DNA of 36,852 nt from Actinobacteria bacterium UBA3086 (lineage in GTDB: Bacteria > Actinomycetota > Coriobacteriia > Anaerosomatales > UBA3086). Both the position numbers and the translations under genes were made by a program. Under the pieces are notes generated by a model. It did no database searches and was not told the origin of the DNA. It saw only the letters and a list, made by a program, of their open reading frames with translations. Each line of letters opens with the position of its first letter. Positions within the stretch are counted from its first letter, which is position 1. The DNA is taken from positions 1-36,852 of the forward strand of contig DFBG01000162.1 in the NCBI GenBank assembly GCA_002367305.1, given 5' to 3'. Below, in pieces: positions 15,822-23,509 of the stretch.

Positions 15822-15866
15822 GCCTGATGTAGCGCATCGGTTCGATGCTGACAAAGTGAGGAAAGA

Positions 15867-16247
15867 GTGGATTTCGCCTACAAAAAGGCGCATACCGGCG
15901 GTTTTGCCGCCACACTCGAAGCCGTGGAGCGTGCTGCGCGCGCCCGCGGCTTCGCTGTTGTAGAGCTGCATGATATCCGGCAGACGCTCGCAACCAAGGG
16001 CTTCGAAATCCGACCGCTCAGCATATTTGAGCTCACGCTTGTTTCCGGGGACGCGGTATCAGCGATGGATCTCCTGCTCCCGGTTCGGGTCAATGTCTAC
16101 GAGGAGGGGGAGCTCGTCTGGGTGGCGGCCCTCAGGCCCACTCTGTTCTGTCAGGTCTACCCTGAACACGAGTTGGACGAACTGGCGGCACGCCTCGAGG
16201 ACGATGTGGCAGCCGTGGTGGACGCCGCAACATCCGAAGAGGGGTAG
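15867..16247 (+). CDS. DUF302-like protein
   Basis: The 126-residue soluble product shows the DUF302 layout: a GF-VV strand, DIRQTLATKGFEIRPLSIFEL, then DLLLPVRVNVYEE. In typical members, as I remember the family, the central block reads ILGACNP and the later block LLPCNVVVYE. Here both cysteines are replaced (IFELTLV and LLPVRV), leaving only Cys97 in LFCQVY. So a thiol-based or metal-binding function of ordinary DUF302 proteins may be lost or altered. The GTG start has GAGG nearby (15858-15861). It lies 45 bases after the FmdB gene and is probably in the same operon. It converges on the repressor gene. Confidence 0.7.
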   Translation: MDFAYKKAHTGGFAATLEAVERAARARGFAVVELHDIRQTLATKGFEIRPLSIFELTLVSGDAVSAMDLLLPVRVNVYEEGELVWVAALRPTLFCQVYPEHELDELAARLEDDVAAVVDAATSEEG

Positions 16248-16257
16248 TGCAGGACCG

Positions 16258-16554
16258 CTATTTCACGCAGGATGAGTACTTGAGGAAGACCTTGATCGCC
16301 TCGTCGATAAGCTCATCGCGTGTCTTGTCCTCATCATCAATGAGGCAGTTCTTCATCGAGTGGCCGATGATGTGCATGCCGACCTGATTGAGCGCCGACT
16401 TGGCCGCCATTATCTGCGTGAGAACCGCTTCGCACTCTTTGCCTGACTCCAGCATGCTTTGGAGACCGCGAATCTGCCCCTCAAGCCGCTTGAGTCGATT
16501 GATGATCCGCTTGCGCTCAGCAACCTCGGCGACAGCTGCTATCGGTTCAGTCAT
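16258..16554 (-). CDS. CsoR/CstR-family transcriptional repressor
   Basis: This is a 98-residue all-helical repressor of the CsoR family (DUF156): RLKRLEGQIRGLQSML at residues 20-35, CEAVLTQIMAAKSALNQVG from Cys41, and Cys70. Copper sensors of this family (CsoR) use Cys, then His at +25, then Cys at +29. Here Cys41 and Cys70 keep the +29 spacing, but +25 is Ser66 (His65 is one residue early). Two cysteines without that His is the pattern of the persulfide sensor CstR. This makes a sulfane-sulfur sensor at least as likely as a copper sensor. A third Cys (96) sits at the C terminus. The ATG has GAGGAG upstream. An operator in its own promoter points to autoregulation. Confidence 0.9.
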   Translation of the reverse strand: MTEPIAAVAEVAERKRIINRLKRLEGQIRGLQSMLESGKECEAVLTQIMAAKSALNQVGMHIIGHSMKNCLIDDEDKTRDELIDEAIKVFLKYSSCVK

Positions 16555-16606
16555 GGGTTCGCTCCTCGTTCTTGGATGCGGTATCCTGAATCGTTACGTT
16601 GAGCAT

Positions 16607-16636
16607 AACATACCCCCTAGGGGTATGAAATCGCAA
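16607..16636 (-). promoter_or_regulatory. Promoter of the CsoR/CstR-type repressor gene with operator 16610-16626
   Basis: On the minus strand TTGCGA (plus 16631-16636) and TATGTT (plus 16607-16612) are 18 bases apart, each 4/6 to consensus. Between and overlapping them lies the inverted repeat ATACCCC-CTA-GGGGTAT (16610-16626), extended by C16609/G16627 to 8-bp arms. It nearly equals the operator at 15231-15246. The repeat is also about 55 bases upstream of the divergent CDF gene, so it could control both directions. Confidence 0.8.
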
Positions 16637-16680
16637 GCAATCGATTCGAGTTCCTTCTGATTTGGGTTCGGGGGTGCGCC

Positions 16681-17625
16681 GTGGGCTACACACGCGTGGA
16701 CACTGAGATGAGCTCTGTTCGTATCTCGCGTATCAGGCGCGTACTCATCGTCATACTCGTTCTGAATCTCGCCGTTGCCTTCGCCAAGCTCGCATGGGGT
16801 GTCATATCCGGCTCGGTCTCGATGCAGGCCGACGGTTTTCACTCGCTGTTCGACGGTACATCCAACGTGGTTGGTCTCGTCGGTCTGTATCTCGCCAGCA
16901 GGCCCGCTGATCATGATCATCCCTATGGACACGGCAAGTATGAAACGTATGCCTCCGCAGCCATCGGGGCGATGCTCATTCTGGCCGCGTACAACGTGGG
17001 CTCGTCGGCGATACGACGGCTCATGGATGGAGGTGCGTCGCCTGACGTCACCGCAGTCTCCTTTGCGGTCATGATCCTGACGCTGATGGTCAATGTCGGT
17101 ATCACGCTCTACGAGCGGCGGGTGGGAGCAGAACTACGAAGCGAGATCCTGATCGCGGATGCGAGCCACACCGCGAGTGACGTGCTGGTCAGCGGCGGTG
17201 TACTTGCCGGATTGCTCGTTGTGAAACTGGGATTCCCTATCGCTGACCCCTTGATTGCGCTCGGGGTTGCGGGTGCCATTACGTTCAGTGCGTGGCGAGT
17301 GTTCGGACAGGCGAGTGCCACGCTCACCGATTCGGCGAGGATTCCTTCGTCGGAGATATGCGATATCGTACTCGCGGTCGACGGCGTGCTGGGCTGCCAT
17401 CACATACGCACGCGTGGGTCGGCCTCCGAGGTCTATGTGGACATGCACATCCAGGTTGATCCTGCGCGTAGCGTGGAGTCCGGTCACGAGATATCCGAGA
17501 ATGTTGAACGTGCCGTCTGTGTCGGACTCGGCAATGTCGTCGATGTCATCGTGCATCTTGAACCTCTAGATGACTATCAGAGTGAGAAGACCGCTGAGGA
17601 GATCGATGCAGGACTTGCAGACTAG
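16681..17625 (+). CDS. Cation diffusion facilitator (CDF) family metal exporter
   Basis: This inner-membrane divalent metal/proton antiporter has six predicted helices and a C-terminal cytoplasmic ferredoxin-like domain. The 314-residue frame shows the transport-site motifs His54-x3-Asp58 (ADGFHSLFD) and His163-x3-Asp167 (ADASHTASD), plus HPYGHGKYE between helices 2 and 3. An HxxxD/HxxxD site is more typical of zinc-type than iron/manganese-type members, but the metal is not certain. The GTG at 16681 has GGGGG at 16670-16674; an in-frame ATG at 16708 is an alternative start giving 305 residues. It is divergent from the repressor gene and shares the operator region. The EamA gene overlaps its 3' end. 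Confidence 0.9.
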   Translation: MGYTRVDTEMSSVRISRIRRVLIVILVLNLAVAFAKLAWGVISGSVSMQADGFHSLFDGTSNVVGLVGLYLASRPADHDHPYGHGKYETYASAAIGAMLILAAYNVGSSAIRRLMDGGASPDVTAVSFAVMILTLMVNVGITLYERRVGAELRSEILIADASHTASDVLVSGGVLAGLLVVKLGFPIADPLIALGVAGAITFSAWRVFGQASATLTDSARIPSSEICDIVLAVDGVLGCHHIRTRGSASEVYVDMHIQVDPARSVESGHEISENVERAVCVGLGNVVDVIVHLEPLDDYQSEKTAEEIDAGLAD

Positions 17626-18616
17626 GGAGACGCCCCGGGAAGTGCGTGAGGGCGCGACGAGCCCCTCTGACTCGTGGAAGGGGTACGCTCTCGCGGTTCT
17701 GGCGGCGGTGAGCTGGGCCACGGGCGGGCTCATGGCCAAGTGGCTGTTCAGTCCAATCGATGCGACGACCGCTGACTGGCCTTTTCCCCCACTGGGCATC
17801 GACGTGGACCCCATGACACTCTCGGCTTCTCGAGCAGTGGTCTCGGCATTGATTCTCATGACGTATCTGCTCTTGCGTCGACGAGATGAGCTTCGGGTCA
17901 CTAGGCGGGAGCTGGCATTCCTTGCCTTCTTCGGTGTTGTGGGCCTTGCGATAGTTCATTTCACGTATTTCCAGGCGATCAGCTACACCAACGTGGCGAC
18001 GGCGATTCTGCTTGAGTATCTCGCACCCGTGATCGTGCTCGTCTTTTCGGTCGCGTTCCTGGGCGAGCGGCTGACCTGGACGCTCCCTTTCGGCGTCGGC
18101 CTCTCCGTCTCAGGGTGTGCACTGGTCGTGGGTGTTGCGAGTGGCGAGGGGATGATGATCTCGTCCGGGGGACTCTTCTGGGGCCTGGCTTCTGCGGTAT
18201 TCTTTGCAGGCTACTCGCTCCTCGGTAAGTATGCGTCCAAGAGATTCACGCCCTGGACGATGATGTCTTACGGACTCTCATCTGCGGCGATCTTCTGGTT
18301 GATCGTGCAAGGAGGTCCCAGTCGAGTTTTGGAGTTCACTGGTAGTCCTGCGGGCCTAGGCGCGGTCGTTTTCATTGCGATCGTGGGAACGATCATCCCG
18401 TTCTCATCGTTTCTCAAGGCGCTCCACTACATAGACGCGACCAAAGCGACAGTGACAGCCACACTTGAGCCAGTGCTCGCGGGTTTGGTGGCATATGTTC
18501 TGTTCGGTGAGTCCTTCGATCTCATTCAGATGACCGGTGGATTCATGGTCATCGCGGCGATCATGGTGGTTCAATCGTCCGGTCGCGCAGATCAGCTGGT
18601 TCCTCCTGCAGCGTGA
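17606..18616 (+). CDS. EamA-family (DMT) transporter
   Basis: This 336-residue integral membrane protein has ten predicted helices arranged as two EamA repeats. The first runs from about residue 25 (YALAVLAAVSWATGGLMAKW), with YLAPVIVLVFSVAFLGERL ending it. The second ends in TATLEPVLAGLVAYVLFGES, the conserved EamA signature, and IQMTGGFMVIAAIMVV. Family members export amino acids, nucleosides or other metabolites; the substrate here is unknown. The ATG at 17606 is preferred because GAGGAG precedes it at 17596-17601; an in-frame ATG at 17570 would overlap the CDF gene further. It overlaps the CDF gene by 20 bases, so the two are likely co-transcribed. Confidence 0.88.
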   Translation: MQDLQTRETPREVREGATSPSDSWKGYALAVLAAVSWATGGLMAKWLFSPIDATTADWPFPPLGIDVDPMTLSASRAVVSALILMTYLLLRRRDELRVTRRELAFLAFFGVVGLAIVHFTYFQAISYTNVATAILLEYLAPVIVLVFSVAFLGERLTWTLPFGVGLSVSGCALVVGVASGEGMMISSGGLFWGLASAVFFAGYSLLGKYASKRFTPWTMMSYGLSSAAIFWLIVQGGPSRVLEFTGSPAGLGAVVFIAIVGTIIPFSSFLKALHYIDATKATVTATLEPVLAGLVAYVLFGESFDLIQMTGGFMVIAAIMVVQSSGRADQLVPPAA

Positions 18617-18656
18617 TTGATCTCCAAGAATGAATGGCTCGGGGCTGAGAGTGGTA

Positions 18657-18662
18657 TATAGT
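18657..18662 (+). promoter_or_regulatory. Possible -10 element upstream of rpoN
   Basis: TATAGT lies 50 bases upstream of the rpoN ATG in an AT-rich run (TATATAGT). No good -35 hexamer is seen 16-18 bases upstream, so this is weak. The EamA gene ends at 18616, so rpoN may also be reached by read-through. Confidence 0.3.
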
Positions 18663-18711
18663 TTGCTAGAGGCGCGATTCTCGCCGAATGTGTTGCGTGG
18701 TTGGAGGAGCC

Positions 18712-20109
18712 ATGGAGCTCACACAAAGGCCCAGTCTACGACAGAAGGTCACACTCTCGCCACAGGTCTATCAGGGCTTGAGTATCCTTGCTATGCCCGT
18801 TGCTGATCTGGCGCAACTCGTTGAGTCTGAGATGCTTGAGAACCCCACTCTCGAGGTGGAAGAGGTCGAGCCAGAGGTCGACGATGCCCCTGACGAGCGC
18901 GAGGAGAGGGACGCTGAGGATGAGCGTGCCTGGGATGAATGGCTCGAGATGTATGACGATCTCGATTCCTCCGATCAGGCCGCTCCCCGAGATCCCAATG
19001 CCGAGGCTGTGAACACGGACGACTTTGTCGGTGGTGTCCAGACTTTCGATGAGCACCTGAACAATCAGATCGGCATGCTCGATATCAGCGAAGAGGTGAC
19101 ACACGCCGCTCAGGCGATCGTGGGCTCTCTTGATCGCGATGGTTTCTTCGAGGGCGATCTCGAGGAGATCGCCCTGCAGACCGGCGTGGATACTGCGACT
19201 GCTGAAGAAGCGCTGTTCGCCGTTCAGCAGTTGGACCCGCCAGGTGTAGGGGCGACTGATCTCGCCAGTGCCCTCTCCATACAGATGCAGCATCTGGGCA
19301 TCGAGGAGCCGTTGCTGGAGATGATCGTGCGCGAGCATCTCGATGACATCGCGGCTAACCATTACCGCAAGGTTGCCCGGATGTTGAAAGTGGATGAGGC
19401 GGAAGTGCGTCGGGTCGTGGAGATCATGCGTACACTCAATCCGCGACCGGCGGGAGCATTCTCGCCTGGGCCTTCGCCGGGCTACATCGTTCCAGATATC
19501 ACGCTACGTCGTTTCGATGACGACTGGCTCATCATTGCCAACAACGAGGCAGTGCCCACTTTGAGGGTGTCTCCTCGATATCGCTCAATGTTGCGCAGCG
19601 GATCAAGCGCTGACGATGAGACGCGTCGCTATCTCAAGGAGCGGATTCGATCGGCCGAGAGCTTCATCCGCAACGTGGATCGTCGCAAGGACACAGTCAG
19701 TCGCATCGCGGAGATCATCCTCGAGGTACAGTCTGAATTCTTCGAGGACGGAAAGGGTCCGCTGCGTCCGTTGCGTCTTGAGGACGTGGCAGTTGAGATA
19801 GGTGTTCACCTCTCCACGGTGAGCCGAGGTGTTACCGCCAAGTATATGGATACGCCATACGGACTGTTCGAGCTCAAGCATTTTTTCTCGGGTGGCTACC
19901 GCACGAGACAGGGGTTCGATATTGCGGCGACCAGCATCAAGCAACGTTTGCGTGAGCTCGTAACCGAAGAGGACGCTGCAAAGCCGCTGTCCGATCAGAA
20001 GATCGCCGAGCTGCTGAGTAACGAAGGTGTCACCGTGGCGCGACGCACCGTGGCCAAGTATCGTGAGGAGCTCACGATCGAGCCTTCGTGGGCAAGGCGA
20101 CGCCGATGA
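18712..20109 (+). CDS. rpoN: RNA polymerase sigma-54 factor
   Basis: RpoN is the alternative sigma factor that recognises -24/-12 promoters and needs an AAA+ activator. The 465-residue product has region I rich in Gln/Leu (MELTQRPSLRQKVTLSPQVYQ and SILAMPVADLAQLVESEMLENP), a long acidic stretch (about 48-100), a core-binding region and a helix-turn-helix (LRLEDVAVEIGVHLSTVSR). The invariant RpoN box ARRTVAKYRE is at residues 443-452. The ATG at 18712 follows GGAGGAG closely; upstream in-frame ATG/GTG codons lack family similarity. The histidine kinase start overlaps its stop (ATGA). Co-operonic rpoN, kinase and NtrC-type activator is an unusual and informative arrangement. Confidence 0.97.
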   Translation: MELTQRPSLRQKVTLSPQVYQGLSILAMPVADLAQLVESEMLENPTLEVEEVEPEVDDAPDEREERDAEDERAWDEWLEMYDDLDSSDQAAPRDPNAEAVNTDDFVGGVQTFDEHLNNQIGMLDISEEVTHAAQAIVGSLDRDGFFEGDLEEIALQTGVDTATAEEALFAVQQLDPPGVGATDLASALSIQMQHLGIEEPLLEMIVREHLDDIAANHYRKVARMLKVDEAEVRRVVEIMRTLNPRPAGAFSPGPSPGYIVPDITLRRFDDDWLIIANNEAVPTLRVSPRYRSMLRSGSSADDETRRYLKERIRSAESFIRNVDRRKDTVSRIAEIILEVQSEFFEDGKGPLRPLRLEDVAVEIGVHLSTVSRGVTAKYMDTPYGLFELKHFFSGGYRTRQGFDIAATSIKQRLRELVTEEDAAKPLSDQKIAELLSNEGVTVARRTVAKYREELTIEPSWARRRR

Positions 20110-21635
20110 CGCCGCTCTCCGACATTCCTTCATCGCAGGAGTTGGGTCGGGCAGATCAGGGCGATCAGGGCAAACGGATCCGGTCTGTGTCGGCGATCGT
20201 CGCGATGTTGCTCACGGTAACGATCCTGCATCTGTTCACCAATGCGACGGGGGACAACCAAGTCCTCCACATGCTGTATCGCAGGCTCTACTACATTCCC
20301 ATCCTGTATGCGGCGTTCGTCTTTGGACGTCGGGGAGGAGTGCTGTCCGCATTGGCGGCGGCGATTCCCTTTGGCTTTCACGCACAGATGACGCTCGGCG
20401 GGTTGACTGGTCCGCATCTGGACAACTCCATGGAAATCGTGATGTATCTCGGCGTAGGACTTCTCTTTGGCCAGCTGCGTGATACGGATGAGCGACGTAA
20501 TCGTGATCTTCGTGATCTCTCGGGACGGCTGGAGGACGCCTACAAGACTCTTGAGGATCGGGCCATAGAGCTCATCAACGTCCAGGATTTCTCGCAGTCC
20601 ATTCTGAGATCGATCACGTCCGGCGTGCTCACCATCGGCCCCGATGGTTCGGTCATGACCTCGAACCCCGCAGCTGAGCGCATGTTAGGGCTTTCCGAGT
20701 ACGAGATGGTTCCGCAGCATATTCGCACGCTGTTCAGAGATGATGGCGGACTCACGCTTGATATCGAACGGGTTCTCTCCGGCCGACTGCCGCTGACACT
20801 TCGCGAGGTCTCGCTCGTGACGCGAGCCAACCGAACGATGCAGGTCCAGGCGTCGTGCTCACGTATGCGGGCGGTGGGAGGTAGGATCCTCGGTGCTGTT
20901 CTGACCATTGAGGACATCTCGGAGGTCAAATCGCTGACGGAGCAGCTGATCCGTTCGGATCGACTCGCCGCCATGGGCGAGTTGACGGCGGGTGTTGCAC
21001 ATGAGGTCAGAAACCCGTTGGGGGTCATCCGGGCTTCCGTGCAACTGCTTGAAGATGCAAAGTGCGACGAGGGCCGGATGCTCGAAGCGACGGGTGTCAT
21101 CAAACAGGAGATCGATCGTCTCGACAAGGTCGTCAAGGCCCTCCTCGACTTCGGTAGACCCTCACGGCCGACACTCTTGGCCATTCCGGTCGAAGGCGTG
21201 CTCAACGATGTCGTTCTCTTCACAAAGCGTTTCGCCAAGCAGGCGGAAGTCTCGATCAATCTGAACTTCCCAGATGACCTCTCTCCGGTCTTGGGTGACC
21301 CCGACCAACTGAAACAGGTGTTTCTCAACCTCGTGACCAATGCGGTTCAGGCCATGGAGAAGCAGGGTGGTCACATCGAGGTGAACGCGGTCAACGATGG
21401 CGACTTCGTTGAAGTGAGAGTTATGGATGACGGCCCAGGCATTCCGTCCCGCGATCTTGGGAAGGTGTTCGACCCCTTCCACTCCACGCGCGATGAGGGC
21501 ACGGGGTTGGGACTGACGATCGTTCATCGAATCATAGAGGAGCATGATGGGCATATCGAGGTAGAAAGTGACCCGGATGGTACGGCGTTCACGGTATCGT
21601 TACCGATCGCAATAGAACACGGGGGAGTGGAATGA
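20106..21635 (+). CDS. Membrane histidine kinase with PAS domain (NtrB-like)
   Basis: This is the sensor kinase of a sigma-54 two-component system, 509 residues. Three to four membrane helices lie at about 27-125, with a short loop MLYRRLYYIPILYAAFVFGR resembling DUF4118-type sensors. A coiled segment (about 125-160) and a PAS domain (about 165-272) follow. HisKA carries phosphoacceptor His299 in GVAHEVRNP. The ATPase domain has an N box (NLVTNAVQAM), DDGPGIP and GTGLGLTIV. There is no large periplasmic domain, so it probably senses a membrane or cytoplasmic signal. The ATG at 20106 overlaps the rpoN stop; its own stop overlaps the activator ATG. Its signal is unknown. Confidence 0.94.
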   Translation: MTPLSDIPSSQELGRADQGDQGKRIRSVSAIVAMLLTVTILHLFTNATGDNQVLHMLYRRLYYIPILYAAFVFGRRGGVLSALAAAIPFGFHAQMTLGGLTGPHLDNSMEIVMYLGVGLLFGQLRDTDERRNRDLRDLSGRLEDAYKTLEDRAIELINVQDFSQSILRSITSGVLTIGPDGSVMTSNPAAERMLGLSEYEMVPQHIRTLFRDDGGLTLDIERVLSGRLPLTLREVSLVTRANRTMQVQASCSRMRAVGGRILGAVLTIEDISEVKSLTEQLIRSDRLAAMGELTAGVAHEVRNPLGVIRASVQLLEDAKCDEGRMLEATGVIKQEIDRLDKVVKALLDFGRPSRPTLLAIPVEGVLNDVVLFTKRFAKQAEVSINLNFPDDLSPVLGDPDQLKQVFLNLVTNAVQAMEKQGGHIEVNAVNDGDFVEVRVMDDGPGIPSRDLGKVFDPFHSTRDEGTGLGLTIVHRIIEEHDGHIEVESDPDGTAFTVSLPIAIEHGGVE

Positions 21636-22990
21636 ACGAGCGGATTCTGATCGCTGATGATGAGAAGAACATGCGCTGGGTTCTGAGTCAGGCGCTCGAG
21701 GCCGCTGACTTCGAGGTCATTCAGGCCGAGAATGGGAAACAGGCTCTCAAAGCGATAGAGGAGCAACAGCCTGATGTCATGATTCTCGATCACCGGATGC
21801 CTGCGCCAGACGGTATGGAGGTTCTGCGCACGCTTCGTTCAAAGGACTACACCTTCCCCGTCATCATGCTCACTGCTCACGGGAACGTGCAGCTCGCGGT
21901 CGAGGCGATCAAGGCCGGGGCGAGTGAATATCTCACCAAGCCTTTCGATCTCGAGGAGCTCAAGCTGGCGATCGACAAGGCCATCCGCATGAGCGGGCTG
22001 GCTGCTGAGGTGCAGCGGCTGCGTGACGAGGTGGGACGCGACTACGATATGGAAGGCATCGTCGCAGGTGACGAGGGCATGCTGGCGGCTCTCGATACCG
22101 TGCATAAGGTGGCACCCACGAATGCGACCGTCGTCGTCTACGGTGAGTCCGGAACCGGCAAGGAACTCGTTGCTCGGGCGATCCATGAGCTTTCCGAGCG
22201 CAAGGGCAAACCGTTCGTATCGATCAGTGCCGGTGCGCTGCCGGAGACACTGCTCGAGAGCGAACTCTTCGGCTATGAGAAGGGGGCATTCACCGGTGCA
22301 GTCAGTGCGAAGCCTGGACGCTTTGAGATGGCCAACGGTGGCACTCTGTTTCTGGACGAGATCGGCGACATCACCCCTGCAGTTCAGGTCAAACTCCTGC
22401 GTGTGCTTCAGGAGCGTCGTTTCGAGAGGCTCGGGGGGACCCGGACCATCGAGGTGGATGTGCGCGTAGTAGCTGCCACCAATCGAGATTTGCAGCAGTT
22501 GATCGTGGACGGGGAGTTTCGAGAGGATCTCTTCTACCGCCTCAATGTGGTTCCGCTCACGCTTCCGCCACTCAGGCAGAGGTCGAGCGATGTGCCCATG
22601 CTCGTCGCTCATTTTCTGGAGAAGTTCAATGCCGGGAGCAAGCATATTTCCGATGAAGCTATGCAGGCGCTCATCGGGTACAAGTGGCCAGGCAACATTC
22701 GCGAGCTGGAGAACACGATAGAGCGACTTATCATCCTGTCCCATGAGGATAAGATCACCACGGCTGATCTACCGGTGGAGATTCGCGCGGGTCTTGGGTC
22801 GTTCTCCGATGCCAGGCCGGGTGGGTTCCTGTTGCCCGATGAGGGGATAGACCTCGAGGAAGTGGAACTCGATCTGGTCAGACAAGCACTTGAGCGATCA
22901 GGGGAGTCGGTACCGAAGGCGGCCAAACTCTTGGGACTCACGACCAAGACCATGGAGGCGCGCCTGTCACGGTTCGGCCTAAAGAACTGA
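21632..22990 (+). CDS. NtrC-family sigma-54-dependent response regulator
   Basis: This 452-residue bacterial enhancer-binding protein has a receiver domain (1-120) with Asp9, Asp10, phosphoacceptor Asp53, Thr81 and Lys103. The AAA+ domain (about 143-370) has Walker A GESGTGKE (171-178), the sigma-54 contact loop GAFTGA (218-223) and Walker B FLDEIGD (240-246). A Fis-type helix-turn-helix is at the C terminus (SVPKAAKLLGLTTKTMEARL). All residues needed for phosphorylation, ATP hydrolysis and sigma-54 contact are present. It overlaps the kinase gene (ATGA) and lies immediately upstream of a -24/-12 promoter that it very plausibly controls. Confidence 0.96.
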   Translation: MNERILIADDEKNMRWVLSQALEAADFEVIQAENGKQALKAIEEQQPDVMILDHRMPAPDGMEVLRTLRSKDYTFPVIMLTAHGNVQLAVEAIKAGASEYLTKPFDLEELKLAIDKAIRMSGLAAEVQRLRDEVGRDYDMEGIVAGDEGMLAALDTVHKVAPTNATVVVYGESGTGKELVARAIHELSERKGKPFVSISAGALPETLLESELFGYEKGAFTGAVSAKPGRFEMANGGTLFLDEIGDITPAVQVKLLRVLQERRFERLGGTRTIEVDVRVVAATNRDLQQLIVDGEFREDLFYRLNVVPLTLPPLRQRSSDVPMLVAHFLEKFNAGSKHISDEAMQALIGYKWPGNIRELENTIERLIILSHEDKITTADLPVEIRAGLGSFSDARPGGFLLPDEGIDLEEVELDLVRQALERSGESVPKAAKLLGLTTKTMEARLSRFGLKN

Positions 22991-23039
22991 TTACCGTTCA
23001 CCGTCTCGCTGCCACCACTCATCGGAGCGGCCGGTTTCT

Positions 23040-23055
23040 TGGCACACCAGTTGCA
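23040..23055 (+). promoter_or_regulatory. Sigma-54 (-24/-12) promoter
   Basis: TGGCACACCAGTTGCA at 23040-23055 matches TGGCACG-N4-TTGCA at every position except one. The invariant GG (23041-23042) and GC (23053-23054) are exactly 10 bases apart. Transcription would start about 12 bases downstream, near 23065, some 35 bases before the next ATG. It sits 50 bases after the stop of the NtrC-like activator. No obvious palindromic activator site was found in the short gap, so any enhancer probably lies further upstream within the activator gene. Confidence 0.88.
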
Positions 23056-23099
23056 CTTCTCGGAGAAAGATCAACTGTACGTCCAAAAAGGAGCAACGG

Positions 23100-23483
23100 A
23101 TGGCCGGCAGGCCACATACACGCTTGTTCATCATCATCACCACTGCGGTGTCGTTGGTGCTCTCTCTGTTCGCTGTGCTGCATATCGCCAACGGTGGGTT
23201 GGGATTCGAGGGATGCACTGCTACGGCGACGTTCGGTTGGCTTATTCCGTTACTCTCAGGAGCGCTGGTTGCGGTAATCGCGTGGATGCTCATCGATGGG
23301 GACCGTGGTGGTCCCTCGGACTCGGTCAAGGGCGACCCTGAGGCTACCGTCTGCATGTATTGTGGGAGCGGCATCCTTCAAGAGTGGAAGCTCTGCCCCT
23401 ACTGCGGGCAGTTGAGGGAGTGCGACATGCGTATCGATCCTCATGCTGGGCGTCGCTCGGTGGAGGATTCACCACAGACCTGA
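23100..23483 (+). CDS. Small membrane protein with C-terminal double-CxxC zinc ribbon
   Basis: The 127-residue product has two membrane helices (about 8-30 and 45-65) joined by a short loop with Cys39. A linker leads to a zinc ribbon with Cys85-x2-Cys88 and Cys99-x2-Cys102 (VCMYCGSG and LCPYCGQL). I do not recognise a named family. The ATG has AAGGAG at 23088-23093. It is the first gene after the sigma-54 promoter and lies upstream of HMA, cupredoxin and CcdA genes, which suggests a role in metal or thiol handling at the membrane. Start and stop are clean and no frameshift is seen. Confidence 0.8.
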   Translation: MAGRPHTRLFIIITTAVSLVLSLFAVLHIANGGLGFEGCTATATFGWLIPLLSGALVAVIAWMLIDGDRGGPSDSVKGDPEATVCMYCGSGILQEWKLCPYCGQLRECDMRIDPHAGRRSVEDSPQT

Positions 23484-23509
23484 CTCTGCCACCGATGTTA
23501 GGGGTGCAC

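Noticed and set aside
21839..22744. A 301-codon open frame on the minus strand opposite the NtrC-like activator
   Set aside because: It lies antisense to conserved receiver and AAA+ motifs and has no plausible protein features.
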